From Owenia fusiformis (taxonomy: Eukaryota; Annelida; Polychaeta; Sabellida; Oweniidae): a DNA stretch of 64,000 nt. The notes under the pieces were generated by a model, which made no database searches, was not told the origin of the DNA, and was given only the letters and a program-made list of their open reading frames with translations. Shown here piece by piece: positions 11,372-22,730 of this stretch (position 1 is the first letter of the stretch; every line of letters begins with the position of its first letter). Position numbers and translations under genes: made by a program. The stretch spans positions 7,589,815 through 7,653,814 of the forward strand of contig CAIIXF020000003.1 in NCBI GenBank assembly GCA_903813345.2. Direction: 5' to 3'.

Positions 11372-11379
11372 CTTATAAG
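11372..11379 (-). promoter_or_regulatory. possible TATA-like element of TauE gene A
   Basis: CTTATAAG lies about 92 bases upstream of the predicted ATG. The equivalent position in the other exon-1 copies carries a better TATA box (TATAAATA). Weak evidence on its own. Confidence 0.25.
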
Positions 11380-12160
11380 ACAAGATCAACTTATTTTTAT
11401 GGTAAATAATATAAAAACTAGTGCAAATACTTTTCTACGCCTGGATTAAATTGTAGATTTATTTCTTTCAAATGTATTTGACTAGGGTAATTTAGTTTTC
11501 TCAAATGTGAATAAACAATAGTCCATTGTTGGATCGTATATTGGAGAATGCATTTAAGATTAAGAAAGCTTAATCGTATATTTCAAATGTATTCATTTAT
11601 TTATCGGCACGGCCACTGATTATCAGGGCATGGCCTAAACTTTTATAGCAATAACAACATGTCAGCAGAGAATATAATAAAATGTATAAAGAAGAACATG
11701 TACACGTTCAAAAGTAAAGCTGAGTTATTTTGTCATTATGATAGTTTATGTTTATTTTTATGCCATGATTTAAAGGTAAAAAAACATGGGAAAAGGCATT
11801 GAAGGTTAAGAGCAATGTTTTTCTGGGGGTCAACTTTGACTTTGTTAACAAAAACTTTTATTTCCTATTTATGTTTTATCGGGGTTTAATGCTTAAATAA
11901 TATTATTTTTGGGTTCCTACCAAGGTTATTAGGAGCGTGTGCAACATAGTAGAAAGTACAGGTTCGGTCGAAACAATGCAAATTAAATAGTATACCGGGT
12001 GGGCATAAAAATGGGCCTTACTTAGACACACACCATCTCGAAAACCCTCTTATTAATGCAACAGAATGTTGTAAAAGGCAAGCCGCCGAATGTCCTGTTT
12101 AATAGCATCTACTCTTACAATTGAAAATGGATTCAAGCAATACTGTCTCAAATGAATATA
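11380..12160. other. intergenic region between TauE genes A and B
   Basis: AT-rich sequence upstream of gene A. No gene, RNA gene or clear element was recognised. Confidence 0.5.
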
Positions 12161-12570
12161 ATTATTGAGACAAAACAAATGGGTATGTTAGCTTAGCCCT
12201 ATATGTGTTATCTTCGATAAGAGACAATAGAATGATAATCATTCATTTCATTTTCGAAAGTAATCATGTAATATAGCATGTAGTTGATTTTAGGCCGAAA
12301 AAGTTCATTGTTTTCGGTACTTTAATCCCCATGGTTTTCTTTTTTTCTTTTTTGGGGTTAAATTATGTTTTACAGTACATTGTAAATGAGTCATAAACCT
12401 TTTCATAAAATTGGGTCATAATTTGGGGAAATCGGTGATGGTGGGTGGATAGATGGGAGGTGGACAGATTAAGAGATAATGCAATTGACTTTATTCTCAT
12501 TCTATTTTCTCTTATTGAAGATAACACATGGGGCTAAAATACCCATTTGTTTTTGTGGTAAAATAATTCT
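12161..12570. mobile_element. fold-back MITE-like element
   Basis: Left arm 12161-12240 and right arm 12487-12570 are imperfect reverse complements over about 75 bases, including ACAAATGGGTAT, TGTGTTATCTTC and AATAGAATGA. The 250-base middle has no coding potential. The element lies downstream of TauE gene B. Confidence 0.75.
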
Positions 12571-12876
12571 TAGAACTTAAGTTGAGGCTGTCTAAAAATG
12601 CTTGCAATAACGCATGTACACATGGTTTTTTAAGGATGAATAAAAAGTGCGAGGAATGCAACTTTAGATGCCGTAATAGGGGAAACAACCTAACTTTTCT
12701 CCATAGAGATATGTATGTATTAAATTGACAAAGTTATAATCATAATTTCTCAAGTGTCAAAAACTTCCCATCAGCTTATCATCCTCCAAAGCAGGTGTCC
12801 AGAATCCATAGAGTAGAGTAATAGGGTAATGTAATAGTGTATTATTACATTTTGACACAGTGTGCTCTTGATCCGG

Positions 12877-13853
12877 TCATATTTCTTGAAATGCTTTGTT
12901 CGGATGTCCATTCTCTACCGGGGAAGTATCATTGTCTGCAACTGTGAACATTTTGTCAGTCCGTACACTATTTGGTAAACTATCACTATTTCCCATTGTG
13001 ATTTCTTTTTTCTCTTGTTCTTCCACGTGCTTCAAAATTTTGGTTCCAGCCAGCGTCAGCAGAAAGAAAATGAGGCCTCCGCCAACAACGATTCCCACAG
13101 CTAGACCAATCAGATCAGGGGTCAAAGGTCGTATGACTACGAATGAGCCAATCAGCGCTGCAGTAGTGATGATGTAAACAAATGAAGCCAAAACCAGGCG
13201 GTGTAGATAGCTACCTATAACAGATCCCATAGGTGCTCCGATGACAACGATTGGGATGCAAACTAACAAGTAATGAAATGCATCAGTTGAAGCATCGTAT
13301 TGTATTGCTGATCTCCAATACGTAGCAAATGCAGTATTGATACCCATGAGTATAACAGATGTTGGAGTTGCCGTCTTTTCAGTTACACGGAACAGTAATG
13401 TCATGACGCTGAAACTGACTATGTCCAATCCACTGCCGGCAATAGCAGTAAACATTCCCCCAACGAGTGAAGTTACAAATAAAACAAGACCTTTCCATTT
13501 GTTCAAGTACGGAACTGTTAGAAATGTTCTTCTATTACGATATCTATTCAGAAGAAACAAAGCGAATCCAAATGCAAAACAAAATGCTGTAAACGTGAAC
13601 TTTTTTCTTGGCGGAGACAGATGTTGATCGACAACCTCAAAACCAAAGATAGCGCCAAAAACACCTCCGATTGAGCAAATGATGAGGCTGTTCCAATCCA
13701 CTTGAATGCCCATGAAGTAGATTACAAAGGAGGCGGCTGTCATTCCGCAAGACTGGACCATGAGACTGAAATCCCTGGCGATGTTTGGGGTCACGTTAAG
13801 AACGAGTGTCATGACAGGGAACGCCACAACTCCCCCTCCAACGCTTGTCATAC
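12877..13853 (-). CDS. TauE/SafE family membrane transporter B, exon 3 (terminal)
   Basis: This is the terminal exon of paralogue B, 324 residues, nearly identical in layout to exon 3 of gene A: it opens after CAG with GTATG, carries GMTSVGGGVVAFP at the junction and GSGLDIVSFSVMTLLF in the second repeat, and ends KAFQEI. The hydrophilic linker before the C-terminus is the most diverged part (EKKEITMGNSDS against EENITMTNSDS in A). The frame is intact and by eye roughly nine of ten residues match A, so both copies appear to be under selection. The predicted full protein is 451 aa. The genes are arranged head to tail on the minus strand, consistent with tandem duplication. Confidence 0.88.
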
Positions 13854-14533
13854 CTGGAAATAAAATACCAATCTACAAGTTGTATACAAGTCACTTGAGC
13901 AGACAATGGGGACTTTAAGGTAGTGATATTTTTCACAACGTAACCGTGAACGCGAAGTCAATGATCCAATACAGTAATGTATATAGCGCGCATATAAAAC
14001 AAGCGCTACTCAGTCTGCTTCAATTACTCGATCAGCTTCAGAGCTTATAGCGCGCATTCAAAACAAGAGCTTCTTATGCAGTCTAATCCAGATACTAGAT
14101 CAGCTTCAGTTTTGTGTTTAGAACGGGAGATTTGCAATTTCATGTTGGTGTCAACGGGAATCATATGTCATTTTGGTTTTGATGTATGTCATACACGTTT
14201 TAGCTCCACATATTTTACGAAACGAGCTTGTTTAAAATATGTATATAGAAAACCAGCTTTATTACTATCAATTGAATATAACTCGATGAAATAAAGACAA
14301 ACAAAAACGACTGTTTATGTGAGAAAACTACATGGATTAGAATAGGTCGATTTATGCGAACAGATTGGCGTTTCGATTTTATATGCATTGCTTAAGTCTC
14401 CTAAAATATGTGGAGGTTAGCACTGTATTACTGCACGTCCACGAACAATAGCCTCCTAGGTACTTCGCATATGTTGTTGTTTTTGTTGTTGTTATCGTTA
14501 TGTCCATCTGTATACATGTTCATATTTACTAAC
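13854..14533 (-). other. intron 2 of TauE gene B
   Basis: This 680-base intron has GT/AG ends. It is ten times shorter than intron 2 of gene A and lacks the LINE. It contains a 64-bp tandem duplication (13982 and 14046, marker TATAGCGCGCAT). Confidence 0.8.
13982..14110. repeat. 64-bp tandem duplication
   Basis: Two diverged copies start at 13982 and 14046. Each begins TATAGCGCGCAT and ends GATCAGCTTCAG. Confidence 0.8.
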
Positions 14534-14761
14534 CTGCAATGAGAGATCCAAACACCATGGTAATTGACATCTCATATCGTTCCACGAATAAGTACCACAT
14601 GTTCCACTTGATCATATAGGCCAGCCAGAGAAAATACACAACAGTTGCGCTTATTGCAGGTCCTACAAACCTCCTATATTTCACGAGGGCTATCCTATAC
14701 CAGGGTGCGTCATGTGGTAATGTCTTGAGAGCCTCGGCATGCTCCTTGTCCAAAACTTGCC
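14534..14761 (-). CDS. TauE/SafE family membrane transporter B, exon 2
   Basis: This 228-nt exon starts GG|CAA after CTTTTTAAG and ends ATTGCAG|GTTAGT, with the same splice phases as exon 2 of gene A. It encodes QVLDKEHAEALKTLPHDAPW, the ISATVVYFLWLAYMI helix and SITMVFGSLIAG. Only a few residues differ from A (GH to EH, YT to YR, WH to WY), supporting purifying selection on both copies. Exon 1 is inferred to lie 10.3 kb upstream at 25096-25246. Confidence 0.85.
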
Positions 14762-15687
14762 CTTAAAAAGTAAATTTCGAGTTATCACATAATTCATATT
14801 TATTTGATTGTAAGCTTACGTTCAGATGATATATAGTGGGAAATTTGCACTGAACAATTCATGCGTGATAACGGAAGTAATAATTTCAAGATCAATTGAA
14901 CTTTGACGCCAGGGATAATCTGAGTATAATCTGAATCTGATAATCTGAGGTTACATTTTTGTTTGATCTTTTTGGGCATACGCATTGAATCGGGGGACTC
15001 ACTTACTTATTGATCCTTCCGCCGAGTGGGAAGATGAATAGATGGCATTTTTATTATATTAGGATCACCAATCCAGTGGTTGAATTTTGGTAAGTACATG
15101 AATGAAAGTGTATGGAAGGACCAACTCTAAGACATGATGTGATCTAATTGAGGTGCATTTTCTTTAAGAAATTTGACCTTTTTGACCTGCCTCCATCTGT
15201 CAAAATCAGAGTGACAATTTTTTGACATTTTCTAGAGGTGAGATCTTTTGATTTTCGAGGGGAATTTTTGGTTTAAACTTTTTGACTAACAGAGGACATA
15301 CTGGAGTATGATGGCATGATAGCAAAACATGTCCACAAATCTTGGTTTTCTCTGAAAGACAAATCATTTAGATGGGAATACGCATGTTATATGATTTGGT
15401 TGCGTTAGCCCTAATCTAGCAGTTTGATTGGTTCTAATTATCAAAACGCATGCACGATCAATAACTTAATAACTACATATATTTAGATAGATATCAATTT
15501 AAGTTCATTTTCCCTAAAAGCCCCCAATCTATAGTGTACCTTATGTGGCGGAATTATTGTAGTTTAGTGTAAAAATAAAAGCAAATCAACTGGTCCTGAT
15601 ATTTTGGACGTTTGGTGTACAAATTTAAACCGAATCGATCGCAGAAAAGCATTACATAAAAAACATAAAAACATAACATTGTCTCTA

Positions 15688-15742
15688 TATTCACGGAGGA
15701 TAAGCAAAACGAGGGCGAAGCCACGGACTGCGACTTGCGTAA
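15688..15742 (+). repeat. left inverted arm of the 2.4 kb insertion
   Basis: This is the reverse complement of 17772-17826 with a 38-base perfect core. It ends 26 bases before the ATG of the putative two-exon gene and may include its promoter. Confidence 0.85.
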
Positions 15743-15767
15743 CTTTACACCGCAGCCCAGCGCCAAA

Positions 15768-15823
15768 ATGGAGGGACATCCGGCAGTGCCTTCTGCTTCT
15801 TCCGACAAAATAGAGAAATCCAG
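15768..15823 (+). CDS. putative basic Ser-rich protein, exon 1
   Basis: ATG at 15768 in a strong context (CCAAAATGG) opens 18 codons, MEGHPAVPSASSDKIEKS, plus two bases, followed by the donor AG|GTATTT. The two bases AG join G of the exon at 16265 to give Arg in the same frame. Function unknown. It lies just downstream of the left inverted arm of the 2.4 kb insertion, which may act as promoter. The call rests on Kozak context, splice signals and phase, not on homology. Confidence 0.4.
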
Positions 15824-16264
15824 GTATTTTAAATGCTATCGTAGTGTCTAATCGGTGACCAAAATATTACTCTGTATCTACTATCTACTGTTGGTCTGTA
15901 GATAAGAAAATAAGCAGTTGTCCAGATCAAGCTAAAACAGTAGCAAAGCTCTGATTTTACCTGTAAAATATGTGCATATTATCTAATTTACTATACATTT
16001 GAAAGGAGTTTTAACACGTTTCTGATATCTAACGGTTAGTTGAGGCTCCGAGTATAATTCGTGAAAATGATTTGATAATAGAATGTGTTCATGAGGAGAA
16101 AATTAGATTCAAACTGCGCATTCATAGTGGACGCAGTCCAGTAAACAATGCTATTTCAACAACGCAACACAGCCTCCATTGATATTCTAAGCAACGCAGT
16201 CCAGCCGCGAACACGAAATAAATAAGATAGTGTAAACTATATTCCTACGCTATTATTGTTTCAG

Positions 16265-16496
16265 GAAAAGAAAGTCAGCATCCAGATTATCACTATACGT
16301 ATCAAAGAGAAGGAAATCACACAATAAATCATCGTCTACAGTACCATCAAGTCATCCAGAATTTACTTCACCAAATACTGCAAATAGATCAACCTTCATC
16401 TCACCAATCAGAACAACAAATCCATCAACCCCATTCAATGTTAAAAATGCACCAAGGAAAAAGATTAAAATAAAAAATAGACCTAGGAAAAAATAA
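16265..16496 (+). CDS. putative basic Ser-rich protein, exon 2
   Basis: After the acceptor TATTATTGTTTCAG a frame of 76 codons runs to TAA at 16494-16496. With exon 1 it gives a 95-aa protein that is strongly basic and Ser/Thr/Pro-rich: KRKSASRLSLYVSKRRKS, which looks like a bipartite nuclear-localisation signal, a Ser/Thr/Pro middle, and a Lys/Arg tail (NAPRKKIKIKNRPRKK). I do not recognise a family. It could be a DNA- or RNA-binding accessory protein of the element, a captured host gene, or chance. It is absent from the duplicate copy of this region. Confidence 0.4.
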
Positions 16497-17771
16497 ATAC
16501 GGTATGTTTGTAACCAATCAAAAAAGATCATGTTTTTCCAATTTTTCACAAAACGTAGTTTATGCCTTTTAACAATCAAAAGCGTCTGTTATGGAGCTTT
16601 GTTCTTATTGACTCAAGACGAAACTTCGATTGGTATTGTACGTTCGCTCGTGCATGTATCATAATTCATTCCATAGAAGGGTGCCAAATAAGTCCCGCAC
16701 CCCCCCCCCTACACCAAAAATCACTAAGTGTGACATATCATTGGAAAGATCATTCAAAGTTACGTTGATTAACATATATCTATTACCTGAATCAATGTCC
16801 CAAATTGCTATATTGTATCGTTTAAGACCTAGAAATATGGCAATTCAATATGCGTATTTGGCAGAATAGTCTAGCGCAAGATGACAACGTAATATGTTTA
16901 TTACAAACCAATTTGTGGATAGGGTTAAATATATAGATAATTGGATAGTGATGAGACTTTTATAAGAAGTAGAAATGCGAAACAATTAACTTTTTGATGA
17001 TGCAATAAAAGCTGTTGGGGAAGGGTACATTAACTAGTATTTAAGATATCAGGAAAATATCAAATAATTGGAGAGTTGGTGAGTTAATGTAATTTTGGAT
17101 GATCTTTCCAACAGTCCATCAATATTGCTAGCTACCATAAATTCATGATTTCAGCTGTATTTGACAGCTTGTATATATTTGCAGAATGGATTGAGACACG
17201 ATGTAGGTCTATTAAAATAGCCCTTTATATTCAATTTTGTCCAAAGTTGCTCCATTTCGGCCACACCTGTACACACATTGTGCTATCTACCTTTGGCTGT
17301 GATTGCGTTCAGCTTCAGATATAAAGCAACACTGAGTCGCGGACTGCGTTGGGCAGATGGATGGACTGCGACTATTATAAATTCCAATTTTCTATGTAAT
17401 TGTACGTTTTCCGCTTACCAAATATCACACGAATATGTAATTGTAACAACAGAACATGAATAATTATATTAATTCGATGTCATTTCTGATTCCTTTGTTT
17501 AAATCGGTATATTAGGGACAAATATTGACAAAATTACATTTTTTGTGGCAGATTTCGAATCCATTTGAGTTCATGCTAAACTATTGGACAGCCGAGCACC
17601 AAGAATGCCATTGCAGGTGGAGTATGAATATGTTGATCACCGACTGGAACATAGTTAGCTATTCTGTAGAATATCCAAACCAATAATCTACCCCAAATCC
17701 TAACATGCCTTCCAAATTAAGTTTGGACTTACCGCCATTGTTCAGCTATAATGCGTTGTAACCTCGTTTTG

Positions 17772-17826
17772 AATTACGCGAGTCGCAGTCCGTGGCTTCG
17801 CCCTCGTTTTGCTTATCCCCGTGATA
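17772..17826 (-). repeat. right inverted arm of the 2.4 kb insertion
   Basis: This is the reverse complement of 15688-15742. On the minus strand it is followed 34 bases later by ATGGCG|GTAAGT (17738-17727), an ATG directly followed by a consensus splice donor, mirroring the ATG-plus-donor layout beyond the left arm. Confidence 0.8.
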
Positions 17827-18866
17827 TTATTCACTTACAATAATTCCCTATTTACATTCAATATACATAGGTTTTGAGCCGGCATAAGGATGGCAGAATG
17901 AAAGAACTCCATGAACACCGATTGGTTACCCTGCCCTCTTTATTTAAAAAGTATTACTACCATCATTTTTAGCATACTAGTATATGGTAACATTCAGTAA
18001 AATGCATGCCGTGACTCGATAATTCTCTCAACATATACATAATATAATTGAAGATATGACATTCGGCTAGATGTTATTGGTTTGTTTATTCTGATCTGGG
18101 CATGCATAAGGGACAAGTCTCGGTTTGGAGAACTGTCTCCCCGGCTAATAATTTTTTTCATGAAAAATTAAGTTATGAATATTCAAAAGAGGACTTTTAA
18201 AACTACAATATGTAAAAATATCGAAATTGTCCAAAGCAGGACTGTGTAACGTCTCGATTTTGAGAAAGAAGTTCATCAGTGTACTGCGCTAATAATTCTT
18301 TTACGAAAAATATAGAAATATCACCCAAATTAAACTATGAATATTCAAAAGAGGACATTTATTAAATCTACAAGATGTAAACGTGCAGTAGACTGGTGAA
18401 TGATCTCCAAATCGAGAATGGTCCTTTGCAAAAAATATAATATTACTGAATACATATACACTCGCACGAAAGGGACTTAAAATGCTTCAAAACTAAATAA
18501 CAGAATGTTAAGCTAATTCATGTCTTTGAATGAGTGGGGAGTAGCCAATTTCTGAAAGAAAGTTCAACGAATAAATCGCTAGACGAATACCACTGTTCCA
18601 CAACTAGTTACTTTGACGGAACTTTAGTTAGGCCTAAATTACATATTTGCTTAACGGCGGCCGTACGACGGCCGTAGGTCAACAAAATCAATCAAGAAAT
18701 TATGCATTATATTGCTTATCCCTGTAGTTTATGCTGCTATTTTTCTCGATTTGGGGAAGCTACGGACGCCATGGATGCCGTAGATCAAATGTGACTGAGG
18801 AATTGAAGAAAACCCTGATTGTACGTTTTACTGGAATGGCAACTGGAAAAAATGTTCGTAGCAAAA

Positions 18867-19264
18867 ACGGTTCGTTTCGGTAACAAAATGTCGGAACATC
18901 GAAGCTACGATTTTTCTTTTTCCTTATTTCACACGTTGTAGGCAGAATTCTCATCACATTTTAACGCAAATGTGTATCAGTATCATATGTTTAAGAAAAT
19001 GTACACATTTGCGAAAAAATAGTTCAGATCAGATCTGCACTTTTAACCCAACCCGTTTCTGTAACTTAAGTGAGGAATTAAGTCGACGATTCTGTTGTCT
19101 TCTGAGCTATTTTTCGGAAACATGTACATTTTCTAAAACACATGAGACTGATACACGTTTGTAAGAAAAAACGTCGTGGGGATTCTGCCTACAACGCGTG
19201 AAATAAGGGAAAAAGAAAAATCATACCTTCGACGTTCCGACATTTTGTTACCAAAACGAACCGT
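18867..19264. mobile_element. 398-bp near-perfect palindromic fold-back element
   Basis: The left half (ACGGTTCGTTTCGGTAAC, AAATGTCGGAAC, TTGTAGGCAGAAT, GTGTATCAG, GAAAATGTACA) recurs in reverse complement in the right half, up to a short loop near 19065. The other duplicate copy (26947) lacks it. It has no coding capacity; a transcript would form a hairpin of nearly 200 bp. Confidence 0.85.
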
Positions 19265-19499
19265 TTCGGTAACCAGCGTAATCGAGCGGATCACCAGTGA
19301 TGAAGGACGAGTCTCGGTTTGGTGAACCGTCTCTTGGTCTAATAATCTTTTATGAAACACAGAAATATCACCAAATTAAATTATGAATGTTCAAAAGAGG
19401 AAATTTAAATCTACAAGATGTAAAAATATCAGAATTGTCTGAAGCAGGCGTAACGTGTTGTAGACTGATGAACTTCGTTCTCCAAACCGAGAATGGTCC

Positions 19500-20190
19500 T
19501 TTGAATGATAAAATTGTCACGCAAAAACACTATTGAGTATTTCTTTTGATAGCATACAATTGTTACAAGGCATTCATATAGAGGCCACTAACCCAGACCC
19601 AGAAAGTGACTTTCACACGACTTTGACTTTGAATGATAAAATTGTCACGCAAAAACACTATTCAGTATTTCTTTTGTTAATCTTTTTTTTTAATTGTTCA
19701 AATAAAAAATTCTAGGGGCGTTTCACATTGATGCCTGTTTTGCAACCCTTTCTCAGACAATTGATCTTTTATAAAGTATTTGAATTGAAATTCTTACATT
19801 TCTATAGTGATTTGCCAGTATACAATTGTTACCAGGCATTCATATATAGGCCACTAACCGAGACAGGTTAAAGTTACTTACGCAGACTTCAGACTTCGAC
19901 TTTGAATGATAAAATTGTCACACAAAACACTATTGAGTATTTCTTTTGTTAATATTTTCTTTAAATTGTCCAAATAAAAAATTCCAGGGGCGTTTCACAT
20001 TGATGCCTGTTTTGCAACCCTTTCTCAGACAATTGATCTTTTATAAAGTATTTGAATTGAAATTCTTACATTTCTAGTGATTTGCCAGTATTACAATTGT
20101 TACCAGGCATTCATATATAGGCCACTAACCGAGACAGGTTAAAGTAACTTACGCAGACTTCAGACTTCGACTTTGAATGATAAAATTGTT
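19500..20190. repeat. 272-bp tandem repeat containing an antisense LINE piece
   Basis: The marker GAATGATAAAATTGT recurs at about 19631, 19903 and 20174, plus a shorter unit at 19504. Each unit includes TTGATGCCTGTTTTGCAACC, which is the reverse complement of the LINE reverse-transcriptase sequence at about 20577-20600. Copy 2 of the duplication has the same units near 27726 and 27996. Confidence 0.8.
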
Positions 20191-20279
20191 TGCATACCTT
20201 GGTTAAGTGAATTAAAACGCTATAAACGCGTTATAAAACGCTGCCGATAGTCCATCTAGACCTGGGCTAGCATCATTTT

Positions 20280-20560
20280 TCATGTTTTTAATGCAAACAG
20301 ACATTCAACTTTTAAAATGATCCTATCACAAGATCTTGAACTTTGTTCATTCAACTTGGGTATTTCTACATTTCTAATAAAATCTAATAAATGTGCTTTC
20401 CTATAAGTCATTGGGTTTTTATACAAGTGTTCATAATATTTGACCTGTTCATGCATAATAACTCTAGGATCACTTGTCATTGATCCATCAAGTTGTAGCG
20501 TACTCATTATTTTATTTTTATATTTACATTTTTCGAGTGATAAAAAATATATTATAAAAG
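20280..20560 (-). pseudogene. L1/Tx1-like LINE ORF2 fragment, inverted 5' piece
   Basis: On the minus strand from 20560 the frame reads KYFLSLEKCKYKNKIMSTLQ, then LDGSMTSDPRVIMHEQVKYY and EHLYKNP. This is the region just before the reverse transcriptase of an L1/Tx1-like ORF2. The next part of the same ORF lies on the opposite strand from 20570. Opposite-strand neighbours of one LINE fit 5' inversion by twin priming, or a later inversion. In copy 2 this piece lies on the plus strand (28150-28238). Confidence 0.75.
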
Positions 20561-20569
20561 ATCAAATGT

Positions 20570-21240
20570 CTGAGAAAGGGTTGCAAAACAGGCATCAATA
20601 CAGGACGCTCTAGTAGCACAATATTGGGGGCTATTGATGATGTTTTAACTTATTTAGATAATGAAGATAAGCAAGGAATATTGCTATCTGCTGATTACTC
20701 AAAATGTTATGACAGTATTTTTAAGGATTTTATGTACGACTCACTTTCAATTTTTGGATTTAGTGATTCTTTTATAAGCTATGTGAAGGCAATCAACAAT
20801 AACTGTGTTAGCTATATTAATTACAATGGATGGATTCATGGTAGAATTCCACTAAATAGGGGCACAAAGCAGGGAGATCCACTGTCTGCTTTGATATATG
20901 TCATATCTTCAGAAATTTTGGCTTGTAATATTCGTCAGAATAAAAATGTGATTGGTGTTAAACTGCCGAATGATAGCGAATTGAAATTATTGCAATATGC
21001 AGATGATACCACCATATTTGTTCATGATGAACTATCATTAACATATATTTTTAAACTTTTTGACATTTTTGCATTAGTATCAGGATTAAAATTAAATAGA
21101 ACAAAAACTGAAGCGTTATGGTAAGGGAGATGGAAGTATAGGGAGGATACAATTTATAATGTAAAATTGAGCATTTATCCCATCAACAAAGGTACCCCAT
21201 GTGCGCCGAGGATCCCCGTCAAGGTTTATATACAGTGAAC
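20570..21240 (+). pseudogene. L1/Tx1-like LINE reverse transcriptase fragment
   Basis: The frame contains RSSSTILGAIDDVLTYL, LLSADYSKCYDS (motif A), RGTKQGDPLSALIYV (motif B), LQYADDTTIFVHDE (motif C) and SGLKLNRTKTEAL, the canonical RT order of the L1/Tx1 group. A TAG interrupts at about 21121 (TGGTAAGG, where copy 2 has TGGTTAGG), after which the reading continues to about 21235. Endonuclease and 3' end are missing. This is a dead 5'-rearranged, 3'-truncated copy lying in intron 1 of TauE gene B. Confidence 0.85.
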
Positions 21241-21637
21241 CCCCCGGGCATTGAATGAAATGTAGTACCTTGTATTGAGGTAAACATCATACGTGTGTGT
21301 CAGTGAGTAATTATGAAGAATATGCTTTTGATGCCATGTCAGTGTCCTGTTCTCAAAATCCTTTGCTTAGGACCAGTATACAGTTTTGTATATTGACGTA
21401 CTTCTTTCAACTCGAATTCAAAGATTTCGAATACTTATTTCGTGATCTCTTTATTGAAAATGGTTTTGAGATCTACTAAAAAATAAAATACGTCATACGT
21501 GTTTATTATCATTTTGATAACCCCGTCATAAATTATTCTGAAAATTAAAGATTTATTTACGTATGTTGACTGAGCCTGGCTGATTTATGCTTCAAGCTTT
21601 GATATTGTCAATAAAAGAAATATAAGAAAACTTTTAC
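21241..21637. other. non-coding block shared by four copies
   Basis: This is the intron sequence that follows exon 1 on the minus strand. It is similar to 24860-25095, 29560-29948 and 49410-49661, sharing CTTATTTCGTGATCTCTTTA and TCATACGTGTTTATTATCAT. No coding signal is seen. Confidence 0.6.
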
Positions 21638-21670
21638 CTTCCATAAAAAACTTTCGAAACCATTTCAATT
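21638..21670 (-). pseudogene. truncated copy of TauE exon 1
   Basis: Only the last codons KWFRKFFMEG and the donor GAAG|GTAAAAG are kept. Upstream (higher coordinates) the sequence diverges after AAATGG, so start codon and promoter are lost. Confidence 0.75.
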
Positions 21671-22730
21671 TCTCGGAGATTATATTTCGATTATCCTTTA
21701 TCAATGCACCGAGCATTAACGTGGCCTATTTGCCATTTGAACACTATTATTTGTGCAATAATTATTTTCAGTCAATAAATCTTTGACCTGTTTCAACATA
21801 CATTCTATGTGCAAAGACAATTCAACTTAACCGTTTATCTCTCCGTTTTCTACTAAATGATGTGAAACAAATATATCAGGGTCTATACCTGTAACTTAAC
21901 TCTGAGCCAAACATGAACTGTCAAAATTAACAGTAATCATCACAATTATTGACTTCAAATTTTCAAGATAACTTTGATAAAATAAAATAATAAATAACAT
22001 GTCTAAGTTGTTTTGAACTTTTGTCAGTTTCGCGGAGACCCTTCTCACGAAGTGTAAGAAGTACCTAATCTATTGTATTTAGATAGGAGGTCTGCCTACA
22101 TCCTAAGCTGAAACTGACGATGGTGTAGGCTCCAAAGCTCTAATGTAAAACATTGAAATATATTAAACTGTCTATAACAAATGCCTTCTAATGTATTTTT
22201 TAAATAAACAAATATGTATCTTAAAATAAATAAAATATCTGGTAAATTAAGTGAACAACCTATCTGGTCTGCATAAGAAGCCGAAGTGACCAATTTACCT
22301 GAACAAACCATAACCAATCACACGACAGCACACCCAACAAACAAATCCGAGCCTCGGTATCGCATTTAGCGCCAAATTCAAAAGTTTTATAACACTTCAG
22401 TTAATGCATTAAATTATTTCCGAACTTATTCACTTCGTTTAATCGTTAGAAAATACATTACTGGATGTGTATAGGTATGTAAATATACGGTTAAATATCG
22501 CTGCGCTATATATATTTTGTTACCAGCCATTACCTGTCATAATAGTATGGAAAGAAGCAGACTTTCTAAACTATGGTTCTCTAATGAAATAAAGCCCTTA
22601 CGCTTTGCAAATGTAATCCTAAAAAGATGGAAAGCATCCTTTAAAATGCCTGGTGTCAATAATAAAAAACATATAATCATATTCGCATGTTGGAATTGCA
22701 AAAATGAAATGATGTGTCGAATAACATAAC
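21671..22730. other. duplicated non-coding region
   Basis: It is nearly identical to about 29987-31050 in copy 2. Open frames at 22096-22317 and 22517-22729 have counterparts in the copy with matching sequence, but this follows from DNA identity, and neither resembles a known protein. Confidence 0.5.

Larger units (their letters stand above)
15535..17924. mobile_element. 2.4 kb insertion with inverted arms, absent from the duplicate copy
   Basis: In copy 2 the text reads CCCCCAATCTATAG directly into TTACCCTGCCCTC (25853-25879); here those words are 2.39 kb apart. Near the ends, 15688-15742 and 17772-17826 are inverted, with 38 identical bases in a row, including GAGGGCGAAGCCACGGACTG. The motif GGACTGCG or its complement recurs at about 15725, 16132, 16195, 17342, 17364 and 17785, like subterminal binding sites of a DNA transposon. 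No transposase is present. The arms are not exactly at the junctions, and a clean target duplication was not found. Confidence 0.6.

Noticed and set aside
741-13853. Bacterial contamination, because TauE/SafE is best known from bacteria
   Set aside because: Both genes have spliceosomal introns with matching phases and lie among animal-type LINEs and MITEs.
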